From Gemmatimonadota bacterium (GTDB lineage: Bacteria > Gemmatimonadota > Gemmatimonadetes > Gemmatimonadales > Gemmatimonadaceae), in contig PLMM01000038.1 in assembly GCA_003142495.1 (NCBI GenBank), forward strand, positions 1 through 5,407: DNA of 5,407 nucleotides, written 5' to 3'. A program made the translations under genes and the position numbers. Positions 1 through 5,407 of this stretch are shown in pieces (position 1 is the first letter of the stretch; the number at the start of each line of letters is the position of its first letter). A model generated the notes under the pieces. It did no database searches. It had not been told where the DNA came from and saw nothing but the letters and a program-made list of their open reading frames with translations.

Positions 1-171
1 TACGCGATCAGCACGAGCAACCGGAACTTCGAGGGTCGCCAGGGGAAGGGCGGACGGACCTTCCTGGCTTCGCCGATGACCGCGGCGGCGAGCGCGATCA
101 GCGGGGTCGTGACGGATCCGCGCACGCTCCCGGGGATCGAGAAGCCGGCGACCGTCGGCGGGGGGCGCTGA
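1..171 (+). CDS. leuC: 3-isopropylmalate dehydratase large subunit, C-terminal end (partial)
   Basis: The window opens inside a reading frame in frame 1 that gives 56 residues and stops at TGA 169-171. The peptide contains [16 protein letters not shown] near its start and then [13 protein letters not shown], which is the conserved C-terminal signature of the aconitase-type LeuC subunit; the SNRNFEGR arginines lie in the active-site region in this family. LeuC with LeuD isomerises 2-isopropylmalate to 3-isopropylmalate in the cytoplasm during leucine synthesis. The [4Fe-4S] cluster cysteines and the start lie upstream of the window. The next gene, leuD, begins 2 bp after the stop, so the two are almost certainly co-transcribed. 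The tail after the conserved domain ([13 protein letters not shown]) is short and not diagnostic. Identity is secure because of the motif together with the neighbouring leuD and leuB. Confidence 0.95.
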   Translation, partial: YAISTSNRNFEGRQGKGGRTFLASPMTAAASAISGVVTDPRTLPGIEKPATVGGGR

Positions 172-173
172 CG

Positions 174-776
174 ATGGGCGAGCCGTTCCGCCAGTTCAGC
201 AGCCGGATCGTCCCGCTGGGCGCGGAGAACGTCGACACGGACCAGGTCGTCCCGGCCCGCTACCTGAAGGTCACCGACAAGGCCGGCCTCGCCGACGCGC
301 TCTTCCACGACTGGCGCTTCAACGAGGACGGGACGCTCCGCGAGCCCCGCTTCGTGCTGGACCAGCCCGGCATGGCCGGCCGCGCGATCCTGCTCGTCGG
401 CGACAACTTCGGGGCCGGCTCGTCGCGCGAGCACGCCCCCTGGGCGCTCGCGGCATGGGGGATCCGGACGATCATCTCCACCTCGTTCGCGGACATCTTC
501 CGCAACAACGCGCTCGGCAACGGGCTTCTTCCCGTAGCGCTGCCGGAGTCCGTTGTCGAGCGCATCTCTTCGCTGATCGCACGCGAGCCAACGGCGAGCT
601 TCACGATCGATCTCGAAACGCAAACGTTCGCACTCCCGAGCGGCGAGCGTTTCGACTTCACCGTCGATCCCTTCGCGCGCCACTGCATGCTCGAGGGTGT
701 CGACCAGCTCGGCTATCTCGCCAAGAAGGAAGTGGAGATCGCCGCCTACGAGCGCACGCGCGCGGGAGCGTACTGA
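174..776 (+). CDS. leuD: 3-isopropylmalate dehydratase small subunit
   Basis: A 200-residue protein, matching the usual length of about 200 for bacterial LeuD of the E. coli type. It supplies the swivel domain that closes over the LeuC active site in isopropylmalate isomerase (leucine pathway, cytoplasm). Visible motifs are VDTDQVVPARYLK (residues 20-32) and the substrate-recognition loop NFGAGSSREHAPWAL (78-92), followed by TSFADIFRNNALGNGLLPV (103-121). The loop has Ala81 where E. coli LeuD has Cys (NFGCGSSREH). The ATG at 174 sits 2 bp after the leuC stop with a G-rich run just upstream, and the N-terminus aligns with the family without extra residues. The stop TGA is followed after one base by the leuB ATG, so leuC, leuD and leuB read as one operon with probable translational coupling. 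No truncation or frameshift is seen. Confidence 0.97.
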   Translation: MGEPFRQFSSRIVPLGAENVDTDQVVPARYLKVTDKAGLADALFHDWRFNEDGTLREPRFVLDQPGMAGRAILLVGDNFGAGSSREHAPWALAAWGIRTIISTSFADIFRNNALGNGLLPVALPESVVERISSLIAREPTASFTIDLETQTFALPSGERFDFTVDPFARHCMLEGVDQLGYLAKKEVEIAAYERTRAGAY

Positions 777-777
777 G

Positions 778-1902
778 ATGCGCGCGAAGATCGCACTACT
801 CCCCGGCGATGGCATCGGCCCGGAGGTCGTGGCGCAGGGCGTGCGCGTGCTCGAGGCGGTGGCCGAGCGGTGGGGACACTCGTTCGAGACCACGTCGGCA
901 CTGATTGGCGGCGCCGCCATCGATGCGACGGGGAATCCGCTGCCCGACGAGACCGTCGCGCTCTGCCGCGCGAGCGACGCCGTGCTCCTCGGCGCCGTGG
1001 GCGGCCCCGCGTGGGACACTCCGCGCGCGAAGGTGCGCCCGGAGCAGGGGCTGCTCGGCATCAGGAAGGCGCTCGGGCTGTTCGCCAACGTGCGACCCGT
1101 CACGGTGCACGAGAAGCTCGCCGCAGCGTCGCCGCTCAAGGCGGAAAAGCTCGCGGGCGTCGATCTCGTCGTCGTCCGCGAGCTCACCGGAGGCATCTAC
1201 TTCGGTGAGAAGTCGCGCACCTCGCTGGGCGACGATGGCGAGCGCGCAGTGGACGTCTGCACCTATTCGACTCAAGAGATCGAGCGCGTCGTGCGCGTGG
1301 CGGGAGCGCTCGCACTCGAGCGGCGCGGCAAGCTCACGTCGGTGGACAAGGCGAACGTGCTCGAGACGTCGCGGCTCTGGCGCGAGGTGACTCATCGCGT
1401 CGTCGCGGAGGAGTTCCCACAACTCGAGATCGAGCATCTGCTCGTCGACGCGTGCGCGATGCATCTGCTGCAGCGCCCCGCGTCGTTCGACGTGATCGTG
1501 ACGGAAAACATGTTCGGCGACATCCTCACCGATGAGGCCTCCGTGCTCGCGGGCTCGATCGGGCTCCTGCCCTCGGCGTCGCTCGGCGCTTCGGTACTGC
1601 GCGATGGCCGGCAGGCGACACTCGGGATCTACGAGCCGATCCACGGCTCGGCGCCCGACATCGCGGGAAAGGGGCTCGCGAATCCCGTGGGTACGATCGC
1701 GAGCACTGCGATGCTGTTACGGTACTCGCTGGGGCTCGAGACGGAGGCGCTCGCGGTCGAGCACGCCGTGCACCATGCGCTCGCCAACGGTGCGCTCACG
1801 GCCGACATCGCGCCCAAGGGAACGGCCGCCAAGAGCACGAGCGAGGTTGCCGATGCGATCATCGGCCAGCTAGCCAAAGGTCTAGTCTCGGCGCGCGCGT
1901 GA
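778..1902 (+). CDS. leuB: 3-isopropylmalate dehydrogenase
   Basis: A 374-residue protein starting MRAKIALLPGDGIGPEV, the standard N-terminus of LeuB. It oxidises and decarboxylates 3-isopropylmalate to 2-ketoisocaproate with NAD+. Expected substrate arginines are R96, R106 (GIRKALGLFANVRP) and R134 (VVRELTGGIYFGE). Catalytic Tyr141 and Lys191 (VDKANV) are present, with metal-binding aspartates D224, D248 and D252 (NMFGDILTDEAS). The nucleotide-binding stretch HGSAPDIAGKGLANP (289-303) contains the Asp typical of NAD-specific members. The frame is open upstream to an ATG at 697, but that would add 27 basic, non-homologous residues overlapping leuD; the start at 778 is preceded by GGGAG at 764-768 and lies 1 bp after the leuD stop. 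Length is slightly above E. coli LeuB (363). It is the last leu gene here; no obvious terminator follows directly. Confidence 0.97.
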   Translation: MRAKIALLPGDGIGPEVVAQGVRVLEAVAERWGHSFETTSALIGGAAIDATGNPLPDETVALCRASDAVLLGAVGGPAWDTPRAKVRPEQGLLGIRKALGLFANVRPVTVHEKLAAASPLKAEKLAGVDLVVVRELTGGIYFGEKSRTSLGDDGERAVDVCTYSTQEIERVVRVAGALALERRGKLTSVDKANVLETSRLWREVTHRVVAEEFPQLEIEHLLVDACAMHLLQRPASFDVIVTENMFGDILTDEASVLAGSIGLLPSASLGASVLRDGRQATLGIYEPIHGSAPDIAGKGLANPVGTIASTAMLLRYSLGLETEALAVEHAVHHALANGALTADIAPKGTAAKSTSEVADAIIGQLAKGLVSARA

Positions 1903-1923
1903 CCGTCGCAGTTGAAATAAATG

Positions 1924-1954
1924 TTGACAGCACGCCACGGGCGTAGTATCTAAT
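1924..1954 (+). promoter_or_regulatory. Candidate sigma70-type promoter for ilvDB
   Basis: A perfect TTGACA -35 box lies at 1924-1929, 21 bp after the leuB stop and inside a locally AT-rich patch of an otherwise GC-rich window. The -10 could be TATCTA at 1947-1952 (17-bp spacer, 3/6 matches) or TCTAAT at 1949-1954 (19-bp spacer, 5/6 matches). Initiation would fall near 1958-1962 and give an untranslated leader of about 260 nt before ilvD, containing the leader peptide and the attenuator. The -35 is strong by eye and the -10 ambiguous. The position upstream of a leader ORF is the main support. Confidence 0.6.
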
Positions 1955-2000
1955 TCGGACGGATGCCCCGCGGCACGCGTTTCGGGCGCCAGGAAATTGT

Positions 2001-2012
2001 CTTGAATTCAAG
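2001..2012. repeat. 12-bp perfect palindrome CTTGAATTCAAG
   Basis: CTTGAATTCAAG is its own reverse complement and does not extend further on either side. It lies about 40 bp downstream of the predicted transcription start and 11 bp before the GTG of the leader ORF. It could be a protein-binding half-site pair or simply chance; without a central loop it is a poor RNA hairpin. Function unknown. Confidence 0.35.
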
Positions 2013-2023
2013 CGAATAAAAAC

Positions 2024-2113
2024 GTGAATCTCTCGCTCGTCCTTATTTCGCTCGTCCTTATTCCCCTCCTTATCGTGGGGCTTATTGACGTGGGATCGAG
2101 GCGACGGGCATGA
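2024..2113 (+). CDS. ilvL: Branched-chain amino acid leader peptide (attenuator ORF)
   Basis: A 29-codon ORF from GTG 2024 to TGA 2111-2113. Residues 3-21 read LSLVLISLVLIPLLIVGLI, and overall 16 of the 28 residues after the initiator are branched-chain (8 Leu, 4 Ile, 4 Val); the end is basic (SRRRA). This is the composition of enterobacterial ilv leader peptides, whose translation rate reports the supply of charged Leu, Ile and Val tRNAs. The leader uses CTT for four of eight Leu and ATT for three of four Ile, whereas the adjacent ilvB uses these codons rarely. An in-frame stop at 2003-2005 limits the start to GTG 2024, or less likely ATT 2006. No strong Shine-Dalgarno is seen before GTG; AGGA at 1991-1994 is too far from it. 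The peptide probably has no function beyond ribosome pausing. The gene symbol is by analogy. Confidence 0.82.
   Translation: MNLSLVLISLVLIPLLIVGLIDVGSRRRA
2033..2062 (+). repeat. Exact 15-bp tandem duplication inside the leader ORF
   Basis: TCGCTCGTCCTTATT occurs twice back to back (2033-2047 and 2048-2062). It is in frame and each copy encodes Ser-Leu-Val-Leu-Ile, so the duplication doubles the number of control codons. Each copy also contains CTCGTCC, which could pair imperfectly with GGATCGAG at 2093-2100 downstream in the leader. Both copies are identical at every base, which suggests a recent slippage duplication or selection. Confidence 0.95.
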
Positions 2114-2133
2114 CACACTAAAAATGCCGATCT

Positions 2134-2159
2134 GCCTCTCCCACCAAAACGGGAGAGGC
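2134..2159 (+). promoter_or_regulatory. Upstream attenuator hairpin (anti-antiterminator)
   Basis: GCCTCTCCC and GGGAGAGGC form a perfect 9-bp stem with an 8-nt loop (ACCAAAAC), 20 nt after the leader-peptide stop. It has no T-tract, so it is not itself a terminator. Its 3' arm is also complementary to the 5' arm of the next hairpin, so its formation frees that arm to make the terminator. Confidence 0.85.
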
Positions 2160-2168
2160 GAAACACCA

Positions 2169-2203
2169 AGCCTCTTCCAACACGGAAGGGGCTCTTTTGT
2201 TTT
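2169..2203 (+). terminator. Rho-independent terminator (attenuator) before ilvD
   Basis: AGCCTCTTCC and GGAAGGGGCT form a 10-bp stem including one G-U pair, closed by the loop AACAC and followed by the T-rich tract CTTTTGTTTT (2194-2203). It ends 18 bp before the ilvD ATG at 2222, which is unusual for a plain end-of-operon terminator and typical for an attenuator. It would also meet any readthrough from leuCDB. The T-tract is interrupted by one G. Confidence 0.88.
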
Positions 2204-2221
2204 CTGCTCACCGGGACGGAC

Positions 2222-3916
2222 ATGAGATCTGGAATGCGATCGGACGTCATCAAGAAGGGAAATTCGCGCGCGCCGCACCGGAGCTTGCTCCGGGCGACGG
2301 GGCAGATTCGCGACGCGCGCGATTTCGACAAACCCTTCATCGCCGTCTGCAACTCGTACTGCGACATCGTTCCCGGGCACGTGCACCTGCAGGCGTTCGC
2401 GCGCGTCGTGAAGGATGCGATCCGCCAGGCCGGCGGCATTCCCTTCGAGTTCAATACGATCGCCGTCGACGACGGGATCGCGATGGGGCACGACGGGATG
2501 CGCTACTCGCTCCCCTCACGCGAGCTGATCGCCGACGCCGTCGAGACGATGATCGCCGCGCATTGCTTCGACGCGATGATCTGCATTCCGAATTGCGACA
2601 AGATCGTCCCCGGCATGCTCATGGGTGCCGCGCGCGCGAATCTGCCGACGGTATTCATCTCGGGCGGCCCGATGCGCGCCGGCATGGATGCGAGTGGAAA
2701 CAAGGTCGACCTCATCACCGTCTTCGAGGGGGTTGGCAAGCACGCCGCCGGCGAGATCACCGACGCGCGCCTCCTCGAGCTCGAGGAGATCGCCTGTCCC
2801 ACGTGCGGAAGCTGCAGCGGCATGTTCACCGCGAATTCGATGAACTGCTTGTGCGAGGCGCTCGGTGTCGCGCTCCCCGGCAACGGGACGATCCTCGCGA
2901 CGGATCCGCGGCGCGAGGAGCTCGCGCGCTGTGCGGCGCGCCAGGTGATGTCGCTGCTCGCGGACAACGTGCGCTTTTCCGACATCGTCACCGCCGCGGC
3001 CATCGACAACGCTATGGCGCTCGACGTCGCGATGGGTGGCTCGACGAACACGGTGTTGCACGTGCTCGCGCTCGCGCACGAGACTGGCCTCGACTATCCG
3101 GTCTCGCGCTTCAATGACGTTGCCGAGCGGGTGCCGCATCTCACGAAGATCAGCCCGGCGTGGGATGGCAATCGGCAGTGGCACATCGAGGACGTCGACG
3201 CCGCCGGCGGCGTACAGGCGATTCTCGCCGAGCTCGCGCTCAAGCCGGGGATCCTGCGCCTGGACGCGCGCACGGTCACGGGGAAGACGCTCGGGCAGAA
3301 TCTCGAGGGGATGACCAATCGCAATCGCGACTGCATCCGCCCCGTCTCGAATCCGCACGCGGCGCGCGGGGCGCTCGCCGTGCTCTTCGGCTCGCTCGCG
3401 CCTGAGGGGTCGGTGATCAAGGTCGGCGCGGTCGATGCGCACCAGATGGTGTTCCGCGGGCCTGCGCGCGTGTTCGAGTGCGAGGAGGAGGCGGTGAACG
3501 CGGTGTGCGCGGGCGATCTCGAGGCGGGATGCGTGGTCGTCGTGCGCAACGAGGGGCCGCGTGGCGGGCCGGGGATGCGCGAGATGCTGCAGCTCACCTC
3601 GATGCTCAAGGGGATGCCGCTCGGCGCCGACATCGCGCTCATCACCGACGGCCGATTCTCGGGCGGCTCGCGCGGGCTGTGCATCGGCCACGTCGCGCCG
3701 GAGGCGGCGGAGGGTGGCGCGATCGGGCTCGTGGAGAATGGCGACATGATCTCGATCGATCTCGGCGCCCGCAAAATGGATCTCGAGGTGGATGACGAGG
3801 AGATGGCGGTGCGTCGCGCGGGGTGGGAGCCGCCCGCCGCGAAGTACGAGCGCGGATGGCTGTCGCGCTACACGCGCCTGGTGACGAACGCCAGTCGCGG
3901 AGCGGTGCTCGCATGA
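2222..3916 (+). CDS. ilvD: Dihydroxyacid dehydratase
   Basis: A 564-residue protein (B. subtilis IlvD is about 558) that dehydrates 2,3-dihydroxyisovalerate and its isoleucine-pathway homologue to the 2-keto acids. Motifs in order: [12 protein letters not shown] (16-27), [14 protein letters not shown] (43-56), VDDGIAMGH (82-90), [12 protein letters not shown] with cluster Cys125, Asp126 and the lysine carboxylated in the family, Lys127; [19 protein letters not shown] (192-210) with cluster Cys198; and [13 protein letters not shown] (473-485), whose serine region holds the proposed catalytic base. The position that is Cys in the [2Fe-2S] mycobacterial type is Gly52 (VPGH), as in E. coli and B. 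subtilis enzymes. Two starts are possible: ATG 2222 has GGGA 5 bp upstream, while ATG 2234 gives MRSDVIKKG, a common family N-terminus. It overlaps ilvB by 4 bp and lies directly after an attenuator. Confidence 0.97.
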   Translation: MRSGMRSDVIKKGNSRAPHRSLLRATGQIRDARDFDKPFIAVCNSYCDIVPGHVHLQAFARVVKDAIRQAGGIPFEFNTIAVDDGIAMGHDGMRYSLPSRELIADAVETMIAAHCFDAMICIPNCDKIVPGMLMGAARANLPTVFISGGPMRAGMDASGNKVDLITVFEGVGKHAAGEITDARLLELEEIACPTCGSCSGMFTANSMNCLCEALGVALPGNGTILATDPRREELARCAARQVMSLLADNVRFSDIVTAAAIDNAMALDVAMGGSTNTVLHVLALAHETGLDYPVSRFNDVAERVPHLTKISPAWDGNRQWHIEDVDAAGGVQAILAELALKPGILRLDARTVTGKTLGQNLEGMTNRNRDCIRPVSNPHAARGALAVLFGSLAPEGSVIKVGAVDAHQMVFRGPARVFECEEEAVNAVCAGDLEAGCVVVVRNEGPRGGPGMREMLQLTSMLKGMPLGADIALITDGRFSGGSRGLCIGHVAPEAAEGGAIGLVENGDMISIDLGARKMDLEVDDEEMAVRRAGWEPPAAKYERGWLSRYTRLVTNASRGAVLA

Positions 3917-5407
3917 CACTCTCCGCGAACGCAGGTGGCGCGAAGGATCCGGGCGCGGGCGGCTCGCGCACCGGCGCGCAGCTCATCTGCGAGGCGCTCG
4001 TGCGCGAAGGCGTCGAGATCATGTTCGGCATACCCGGCGGCGCGATCATGCCGTTCTACCACGCGATGTGGGAGTATCGCGATCAGCTGCGCCACGTGCT
4101 TTGCCGCCACGAGCAGGGCGCAGGGCATGCAGCCGAGGGGTATGCGCGCACCACGGGGCGCGTCGGCGTGTGTATCGCCACGAGCGGTCCCGGTGCCACG
4201 AATCTCGTCACGCCGATCGCCGATGCATGGATGGACTCGACGCCGATGATCGCGATCACCGGGCAGGTGTCGAGCGCAGCACTGGGCACGGATGCGTTTC
4301 AGGAGACGGACATCACCGGCATCACCGTGCCGATCACGAAGCACAACTATCTCGTTCAGCACGTCGAGGATATTCCGTATGTCATCAAAGAAGCGTTCTA
4401 CCTCGCGCGAAGCGGGCGCCCAGGGCCCGTCCTCATTGACGTCACCAAGGATGCGCAACAGGCGAGGACCATCCCGCGATGGGACCGACCCCTCCGCCTG
4501 CCACGCCACAAGAGTATCGGCGTCCTCGATCGCGGAGCGGTCGAGCGCGCGACCGCGCTCCTCGTCGGAGCGCATCGGCCGCTCATCATGGCGGGGAACG
4601 GCGTAATTCAGTCGGGCGGCGCGGCCGAGCTGCGCGCGTTCGCGGAGCGCACGGGGATTCCCGTGATCACGACGCTTCACGGTAAGGGCGCCTTTCCCGA
4701 GTCGCACGAGCTGAGCCTCGGCATGAGCGGGATGCACGGCTGGGTGCACGTGAACAAGGCGATCCAGGAGTGCGATGTGCTCTTCAACATCGGCGGCCGC
4801 TTCGACGATCGCGTGACGGGAAAGGTGTCGACGTTCGCGCCGCGCGCGCAGATCATCCACGTGGATATCGATCCGTCGGAAATCGGGAAGGTCGTGCCGA
4901 CATCGATCGGGATTCGCGGCGATGCGCGCGAGACACTCGTGTGCATGCTCGAGGTCGCACCTGCAGGGAACAAGCAGGAGTGGCTGGGTCGCATTCGCGC
5001 GAATCAGCGCGAGCACGAGCCGCACCAGGCGTACCGTCGTCGCCCCGACACGCCGACGCTCATGCCGCACGATGTGTTCGCGTCGCTCGATCGCGCCTTC
5101 CACCAGCGCACGGGCTATCGCGTGGTGACGGACGTCGGGCAGCACCAGATGTGGGCGGCGCAGCTCATCGAGTGGGGACGCCCGCGCACGCACATAACGA
5201 GTGGCGGCGCGGGGACGATGGGCTTCTCGATCCCCGCCGCACTCGGCGCCGCGCTCGCCTTTCCGAACGAGACGATCTGGGTGATCGTGGGCGACGGCGG
5301 CTTTCAGATGACCAATCAGGAGATCGCGACGATGGTGCAGGAGGATGTGCGCAACGTGAAGATCGCCGTGATAAACAACGGCTATCTCGGCATGGTGCGG
5401 CAGTGGC
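3913..5407 (+). CDS. ilvB: Acetohydroxyacid synthase large subunit (3' truncated by window)
   Basis: The frame is open from ATG 3913 to the window end, giving 498 residues of an enzyme that is usually 560-600, so roughly the last 70-100 residues are missing. It is a thiamine-diphosphate- and FAD-dependent catalytic subunit that condenses pyruvate with pyruvate or 2-ketobutyrate. Seen are [13 protein letters not shown] (40-52), catalytic Glu67 in [40 protein letters not shown] (125-134), the FAD-region [11 protein letters not shown] (294-304), DVGQHQMW (407-414), [17 protein letters not shown] and the ThDP motif from GDG 460-462 to NN 488-489. QHQMWAAQ and RFDDRVTG separate it from other ThDP oxidase-like relatives. 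Start ATG overlaps the ilvD stop (ATGA) and GGAG lies at 3899-3902. The first 18 residues are a Gly/Ala-rich extension. A regulatory subunit gene (ilvN/ilvH) would be expected just beyond the window. Confidence 0.97.
   Translation, partial: MTLSANAGGAKDPGAGGSRTGAQLICEALVREGVEIMFGIPGGAIMPFYHAMWEYRDQLRHVLCRHEQGAGHAAEGYARTTGRVGVCIATSGPGATNLVTPIADAWMDSTPMIAITGQVSSAALGTDAFQETDITGITVPITKHNYLVQHVEDIPYVIKEAFYLARSGRPGPVLIDVTKDAQQARTIPRWDRPLRLPRHKSIGVLDRGAVERATALLVGAHRPLIMAGNGVIQSGGAAELRAFAERTGIPVITTLHGKGAFPESHELSLGMSGMHGWVHVNKAIQECDVLFNIGGRFDDRVTGKVSTFAPRAQIIHVDIDPSEIGKVVPTSIGIRGDARETLVCMLEVAPAGNKQEWLGRIRANQREHEPHQAYRRRPDTPTLMPHDVFASLDRAFHQRTGYRVVTDVGQHQMWAAQLIEWGRPRTHITSGGAGTMGFSIPAALGAALAFPNETIWVIVGDGGFQMTNQEIATMVQEDVRNVKIAVINNGYLGMVRQW

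Larger units (their letters stand above)
2092..2203 (+). promoter_or_regulatory. ilvDB transcription attenuator with alternating RNA helices
   Basis: Five complementary segments can be placed. Segment 1 is 2092-2102 (GGGATCGAGGC, at the end of the leader ORF), 2 is 2134-2142 (GCCTCTCCC), 3 is 2151-2159 (GGGAGAGGC), 4 is 2170-2178 (GCCTCTTCC) and 5 is 2184-2192 (GGAAGGGGC). Possible helices are 1:2 (9 bp with a 2-nt bulge), 2:3 (9 bp perfect), 3:4 (9 bp with one G-U) and 4:5 (9 bp with one G-U, the terminator). Helices 2:3 and 4:5 can coexist and end transcription; 1:2 and 3:4 can coexist and prevent the terminator. A ribosome finishing the leader ORF would cover segment 1 and favour termination. 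One stalled early at Leu/Val/Ile codons would leave segment 1 free and favour readthrough. The complementarity is seen; the switching is inferred. Confidence 0.75.

Noticed and set aside
697..777. Upstream extension of leuB to ATG 697
   Set aside because: The 27 extra residues overlap leuD, are not homologous to LeuB, and the family N-terminus begins at 778 with a suitable ribosome binding site.
1963..2019. 18-codon ORF MPRGTRFGRQEIVLNSSE as a separate gene
   Set aside because: Too short, with no family resemblance and almost at the predicted transcription start; kept only as a possible re-initiation element in the findings.
1955..2221. T-box riboswitch upstream of ilvD
   Set aside because: The conserved T-box sequence (AGGGTGGNACCGCG-like) was not found before the terminator, and the Leu/Ile/Val-rich ORF supports ribosome-mediated attenuation instead.
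1859..2491. Reverse-strand frames crossing the leuB-ilvD intergenic region
   Set aside because: They run antisense through leuB and ilvD coding sequence and the attenuator hairpins, with no recognisable domain; the forward signals explain the region better.
2516..3919. Long reverse-strand open frame of 467 codons opposite ilvD
   Set aside because: Antisense shadow of a GC-rich gene: the product is rich in Arg, His, Ala and Asp without recognisable motifs, and the forward frame is unmistakably IlvD.
3868..5193. Long reverse-strand open frame of 441 codons opposite ilvB
   Set aside because: Same effect of GC-rich codon bias; low-complexity Arg/His/Ala-rich product, while the forward frame carries all AHAS motifs.
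1..5407. Mobile element, CRISPR array, tRNA or rRNA
   Set aside because: No transposase, spaced repeats, inverted terminal repeats or RNA gene signatures were seen; the window is filled by core biosynthetic genes.

Overview
The window looks like a GC-rich bacterial chromosome carrying branched-chain amino acid biosynthesis genes, all on the + strand. In order: the 3' end of leuC (1-171), complete leuD (174-776), complete leuB (778-1902), a 319-bp intergenic region, complete ilvD (2222-3916) and a 5' portion of ilvB (3913 to the window edge). Codon third positions are strongly G/C and the genes are packed with gaps of 1-2 bp or a 4-bp overlap. The protein families are universal in bacteria, so the phylum cannot be fixed from this window. 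A Gemmatimonadota- or Acidobacteriota-like organism would fit the composition, but that is a guess.

Left block (1-1902): leuC-leuD-leuB form a tight transcription unit. LeuC and LeuD make isopropylmalate isomerase, and LeuB is the following NAD-dependent dehydrogenase of leucine synthesis. Right block (2222-5407): ilvD and ilvB are translationally coupled by ATGA. They encode dihydroxyacid dehydratase and the large subunit of acetohydroxyacid synthase, which act in both valine and isoleucine synthesis. The product 2-ketoisovalerate also feeds the leucine branch, so the two blocks serve one connected pathway.

The most interesting part is the intergenic region. It holds a good sigma70-type -35 box (TTGACA) with a plausible -10. 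Next comes an unannotated 29-codon leader ORF starting at GTG 2024, in which 16 of the 28 residues after the initiator are Leu, Ile or Val. It includes an exact 15-bp tandem repeat encoding SLVLI twice. Downstream are two near-identical GC-rich hairpins, the second followed by a T-rich tract immediately before ilvD. The 3' arm of the first hairpin can pair instead with the 5' arm of the second, and a segment inside the leader ORF can pair with the 5' arm of the first. Together this reads as a complete translation-dependent transcription attenuator, analogous in logic to enterobacterial ilvL/his leaders, controlling ilvDB. Leader ORF, repeat and complementary arms are seen directly; the regulatory behaviour is inferred.

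Other points: the likely start of leuB is 778; ilvD has two candidate starts (2222 and 2234); and the IlvB protein carries serine at the position equivalent to the plant herbicide-resistance site Pro197.
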